Made by a program: the position numbers and the translations under genes. A DNA stretch of 64,000 bases from JANPCX01 sp031431125 (GTDB lineage: Bacteria > Pseudomonadota > Gammaproteobacteria > Burkholderiales > Burkholderiaceae_C), in the NCBI GenBank assembly GCA_031431125.1, contig JANPCX010000085.1:4921-68920 (forward strand). The letters are read 5' to 3'. The stretch's first letter is position 1; each line of letters starts with the position of its first letter. The notes under the pieces were generated by a model. It saw only the letters and a list, made by a program, of their open reading frames with translations, searched no databases and was not told the origin of the DNA. Positions 61,436-64,000 of this stretch are shown in pieces.

Positions 61436-61441
61436 TACAAT
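61436..61441 (+). promoter_or_regulatory. Promoter -10 of the metH module; possible leaderless start
   Basis: TACAAT lies at 61436-61441, six bases before the ATG. A start seven bases after the -10 falls on the A of the ATG at 61448. No ribosome site precedes that ATG. Leaderless translation is therefore possible. The gap 61269-61447 shows no cobalamin riboswitch. Confidence 0.5.
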
Positions 61442-61447
61442 CGCAGC

Positions 61448-62497
61448 ATGAAGCCCTTGACCTACACCCGCGCGCTAGCCCTGCCTGCCATCATGAAAGA
61501 GCGCATCGTTGTGCTCGACGGTGCCATGGGCACCATGATTCAGCGATACAAGTTGCTGGAGGCCGACTACCGAGGTGAGCGGTTCAAAGACCACCCGAGC
61601 GACCTCAAAGGCAACAACGAGTTGCTGCAGTTCACCCGGCCCGATGTGATCAGCGAAATTCACGAGCAGTACCTGGCCGCTGGCGCCGACATCATCGAGA
61701 CCAATACCTTTGGTGCCACCACGGTGGCGCAAGAGGACTATGGCCTGGCTGCGGTGGCGCGTGAAATGAATGTGGTTGCGGCGCGCTTGGCCCGCGCAGC
61801 ATGCGACAAGTTCAGCACGCCGGACAAACCGCGGTTTGCAGCGGGTGCCTTGGGCCCCACGCCCAAAACCGCCAGCATCAGCCCCGATGTGAACGACCCC
61901 GGTGCGCGCAATGTGAGCTTTGATGTGCTCAAAGTCGCCTATTACGAACAAGCCGCGGGCTTGCTCGAAGGCGGGGTGGACTTGTTCTTGGTCGAAACGA
62001 TTTTCGACACCTTGAATGCCAAGGCCGCCATCTTCGCGCTGGACGAGTTGATGGACAACACCGGTGAGCGTTTGCCCGTCATCATCTCGGGCACGGTGAC
62101 CGATGCCTCAGGCCGGATTTTGTCGGGTCAAACTGTGACCGCTTTTTGGCACAGCGTGCGCCATGCGCGGCCGCTGGCCATCGGTTTGAACTGCGCTTTG
62201 GGTGCGACGCTGATGCGCCCCTACATTGAAGAGCTCTCCAAGGTGGCCGGTGACACCTTCATCAGCTGCTACCCCAATGCCGGTTTGCCCAATCCCATGA
62301 GCGACACTGGCTTTGACGAAACGCCCGATGTCACCGGGCGTCTGGTCGAAGAGTTTGCGAAGGCGGGTTTTCTGAACATCGCGGGCGGCTGCTGTGGCAC
62401 CACCCCGGACCACATTGCGCAAATTGCCAAGCGCGTGGGCAAGTACCAGCCACGCTGTTTGCATGACGGGGTGTTCAGCAAGTTGCTGGCGGCTTGA
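61448..62497 (+). CDS. metH: Methionine synthase homocysteine-methyltransferase module (split MetH N-terminal part)
   Basis: A 349-residue homocysteine S-methyltransferase domain corresponding to the N-terminal third of MetH. Visible are VLDGAMGTMIQRYKL, ADIIETNTFGATTVAQEDYG, and the zinc ligands in LNCALG and GGCCGTTPDHI. The folate, cobalamin and reactivation domains are absent. In several Burkholderiales MetH is split in two genes; here the second part is not adjacent, as a minus-strand gene follows. It methylates homocysteine with methyl-cobalamin on the partner. Confidence 0.92.
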   Translation: MKPLTYTRALALPAIMKERIVVLDGAMGTMIQRYKLLEADYRGERFKDHPSDLKGNNELLQFTRPDVISEIHEQYLAAGADIIETNTFGATTVAQEDYGLAAVAREMNVVAARLARAACDKFSTPDKPRFAAGALGPTPKTASISPDVNDPGARNVSFDVLKVAYYEQAAGLLEGGVDLFLVETIFDTLNAKAAIFALDELMDNTGERLPVIISGTVTDASGRILSGQTVTAFWHSVRHARPLAIGLNCALGATLMRPYIEELSKVAGDTFISCYPNAGLPNPMSDTGFDETPDVTGRLVEEFAKAGFLNIAGGCCGTTPDHIAQIAKRVGKYQPRCLHDGVFSKLLAA

Positions 62498-62545
62498 TTG
62501 GCTGGTCCCGCAGGGTCAACTTATTGACCCTGTAGGACCAGGACC

Positions 62546-63745
62546 TCACACCAAGCGCGTCATGCGCTCAATGTTGATGAGCACCTTCACTTCGTGGGGT
62601 GCCACGCTGCCGGTTACTTTGAAGGGCGCGATGCGGCTGTCGCGCACGGCAGGTGCGCCCAGGGGCAGGCCCTCACGGCCTATGATGCTGACCACCTTGG
62701 GTTCGTTGGCGCGGCGTCCCCGGCGCAAGACCAAAGCCACTTCACCGTTGCTCAGGCGCACATAGGTGCCGGGGGGATAGAGGCCTACGGCTTTGATGAT
62801 GGCAGCACCCGCGTCGTCGGCCTGCTCGTTCTCATCCAAATAGGCTGCTTGCGCTGCGGCGGTGGCAGAAAGCGCTTTTCGGCCCTCGCGTGGGCTGAGC
62901 CGCGCCGTGAAGATGTCGGCGCGTTGCAGCAAACGCGCCAACTGGGTGCCGGGGAGCATGGCGGTGAGGGGGCCACTGGAGGTGTCGTGGTGCAGTGCCA
63001 CGGCGTCGAGCCAGAGTTTGTCCGACACGCCAGATTCCGTCAGCAGCGCCACGCCGCGTGCGGCATGGGTCTCAATTTGCTCGCGCTGTTTGGGGTTGGG
63101 CGCCACGTGCTGGGTGGACAGTTGATCTTGCAAGGCCGTCATGCCCACATTCATGCTGATGGCCGCGCAGCGCAGTGACAAGCGGCAGCCCTCGGGCCAA
63201 TGGGTCAGGTGGCGTGCGGCCAATTCGCACACCACGGCCACCAACAGGGAATGTTTGGCACTGTAGTCGCGCGAGTCGGTGATGCTGTGCTGCACCAAGA
63301 TCAAGAGGGAGATGTCGGCATGCCGCTCAATCTGTTCCAGGACATCGTCTTGCAGCTTGAGCAAACGGGCAGAAAAGTCAGCGCTTGGCGCATCACGCAG
63401 CAGGCTGCTGGCACGCAACACCAAATCGGGCCACACGGCTTCGGGGTTACGCGGCTTCTCCGGTGCGCCATAAAAAGCGGTGCTATCCGCCGTGGCATTG
63501 GCAATGTCGCCCAGAAGGGCGTTGCCCCGCACCATGCTGTCGAGTTTGCCCGCCAGCGCCCGGGTGAAGGGTTCAGACTCGGCTTCGTCCACATAGACGC
63601 CGCGGGCCATCAGATGTTGCCGAGCGCTTTCCGTCTCAACCACCGACCCACGGGCCAACAGCAGACGGCCCGACTCGTCTCTCAACGAGACCGGTATCGG
63701 CACGCCCAAGCGGATGGCGTTGGCGGGCAGAGCGATGACCTTCAT
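62546..63745 (-). CDS. Degenerate HD-GYP domain protein
   Basis: A 399-residue protein. After an N-terminal region (IPVSLRDESGRLLLARGSVV, a short barrel like DUF3391), the HD-GYP fold runs from about 190 to 325. The usual HD is replaced: AISMNVGM stands where AALLHDIGK is expected. The second signature reads HHDTSSGPL instead of HHE-DGxGYP. Later ADIFTARLSPREGRKAL matches the fold. Phosphodiesterase activity on cyclic-di-GMP is thus doubtful; it may be a c-di-GMP sensor. The start is ATG 63745; ATG 63838 is possible. Confidence 0.8.
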   Translation of the reverse strand: MKVIALPANAIRLGVPIPVSLRDESGRLLLARGSVVETESARQHLMARGVYVDEAESEPFTRALAGKLDSMVRGNALLGDIANATADSTAFYGAPEKPRNPEAVWPDLVLRASSLLRDAPSADFSARLLKLQDDVLEQIERHADISLLILVQHSITDSRDYSAKHSLLVAVVCELAARHLTHWPEGCRLSLRCAAISMNVGMTALQDQLSTQHVAPNPKQREQIETHAARGVALLTESGVSDKLWLDAVALHHDTSSGPLTAMLPGTQLARLLQRADIFTARLSPREGRKALSATAAAQAAYLDENEQADDAGAAIIKAVGLYPPGTYVRLSNGEVALVLRRGRRANEPKVVSIIGREGLPLGAPAVRDSRIAPFKVTGSVAPHEVKVLINIERMTRLV

Positions 63746-63862
63746 GGGCGATTCATGGGCACTGACAATGACAGCAGTCTGGGCAAGGCGATTTTTTACA
63801 ACAGGCCGCATTGTCTGATGAAACCGTGGCACTTTCATGCCAGGGTTGATGCAATTGGCGAC

Positions 63863-63911
63863 TGTAGAGAGCAAATGATCTGTCCGGAGCTGTAGCAAGT
63901 AATCTGTCCGG
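63863..63911 (+). mobile_element. Left end of ISNCY/IS1202-type insertion sequence with two terminal motifs
   Basis: Two similar motifs stand in tandem: TGTAGAGAGCAAATGATCTG with TCCGG, and TGTAGCAAGTAATCTG with TCCGG, starting at 63863 and 63891. Both start TGTAG and end ATCTGTCCGG. They resemble the terminal repeats of IS1202-group elements. The insertion lies just upstream of the HD-GYP gene. Confidence 0.75.
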
Positions 63912-63926
63912 TTTAGGGGAGGTGCG

Positions 63927-64000
63927 ATGTTCGCACCACAACTGAGCCGGGCGCACTTGATGCAAGGAAGCCGGATCATGAGATTTGAAGAGGTTTACGA
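63927..64000 (+). CDS. ISNCY-family transposase, 5' end (partial)
   Basis: The frame begins at ATG 63927 behind AGGGGAGG, reads MFAPQLSRAHLMQGSRI and then MRFEEVY, and leaves the window. MRFEEVY is the start of the ISNCY/IS1202 group transposase helix-turn-helix. ATG 63978 is an internal alternative start. Only 24 codons are seen, so the call rests on the terminal motif, ribosome site and short match. Confidence 0.7.
   Translation, partial: MFAPQLSRAHLMQGSRIMRFEEVY

Noticed and set aside
61269..61447. Cobalamin riboswitch before the metH module
   Set aside because: No B12-box-like core or extended pairing could be found; the gap is short.

Overview
The window reads as chromosomal DNA of a Burkholderiales betaproteobacterium, most likely a Comamonadaceae relative (Hydrogenophaga, Rhodoferax or Limnohabitans type). 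The basis is high GC, dense coding on both strands, and lineage-typical families: DUF3567, DUF2917, PhaM, a SWIB protein with an H1-like tail, a SAH riboswitch before ahcY, and a stand-alone MetH homocysteine-methyltransferase module. No rRNA, tRNA, CRISPR array or prophage was seen. The left edge cuts uvrA. The right edge cuts an insertion sequence of the ISNCY/IS1202 type.

Layout. 0-4.5 kb: uvrA 3' end, a DsbA-fold isomerase, a large GAF/PAS hybrid histidine kinase, and a SWIB/H1-like nucleoid protein. 4.7-9.9 kb: a complete iron-uptake operon on the minus strand (tonB-exbB-exbD-siderophore receptor-piuC) behind a promoter with a Fur box. 10-12 kb: terC preceded by a manganese (yybP-ykoY) riboswitch, then a nested palindromic repeat. 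12-20.5 kb: M48 protease, moaC, a PglL-type ligase, and the cell-envelope run lpxL-lpxL-dapF-GNAT-DUF484. 20.5-28.2 kb: methyl-cycle genes metK, ahcY (with SAH riboswitch), tlyA and metF, interrupted by small membrane proteins, an MFS transporter and a HAD phosphatase. 28-42 kb: accessory metabolism and regulators, including an AlkC-like glycosylase, several LysR/AraC regulators, a serC-serA pair, a folate ligase and an exporter. 42-48 kb: glycolate oxidase genes glcD-glcE-(methyltransferase)-glcF with an upstream LysR regulator. 48-53 kb: a sensory group with an unusual chemoreceptor, an orphan ABC binding protein and a FIST protein. 53-64 kb: phaM, an aspartic protease, a fumarylacetoacetate hydrolase, DUF3108, DUF3567, a double-AAA ATPase, the metH N-terminal module and a degenerate HD-GYP protein.

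How the genes fit together. The methyl-cycle genes make SAM (metK), clear SAH (ahcY), supply methyl-folate (metF) and remethylate homocysteine (metH module at 61.4 kb). At least two of these genes carry structured leaders. The iron operon looks self-sufficient: it encodes its own energiser, outer-membrane receptor and a dioxygenase linked to siderophore use.

Most notable items. (1) A Mn riboswitch whose P1 strand can alternatively pair with the terC ribosome-binding region. (2) An unassigned two-hairpin leader starting at the predicted metK transcription start. (3) A family of nested palindromic repeats, one copy of which supplies the stop codon of its neighbouring gene. (4) A 242-bp element with perfect 21-bp terminal inverted repeats. 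(5) A chemoreceptor with its apparent ligand domain at the C-terminus. (6) An HD-GYP protein that has lost its catalytic signature residues. All family calls come from reading motifs. No database search was run.
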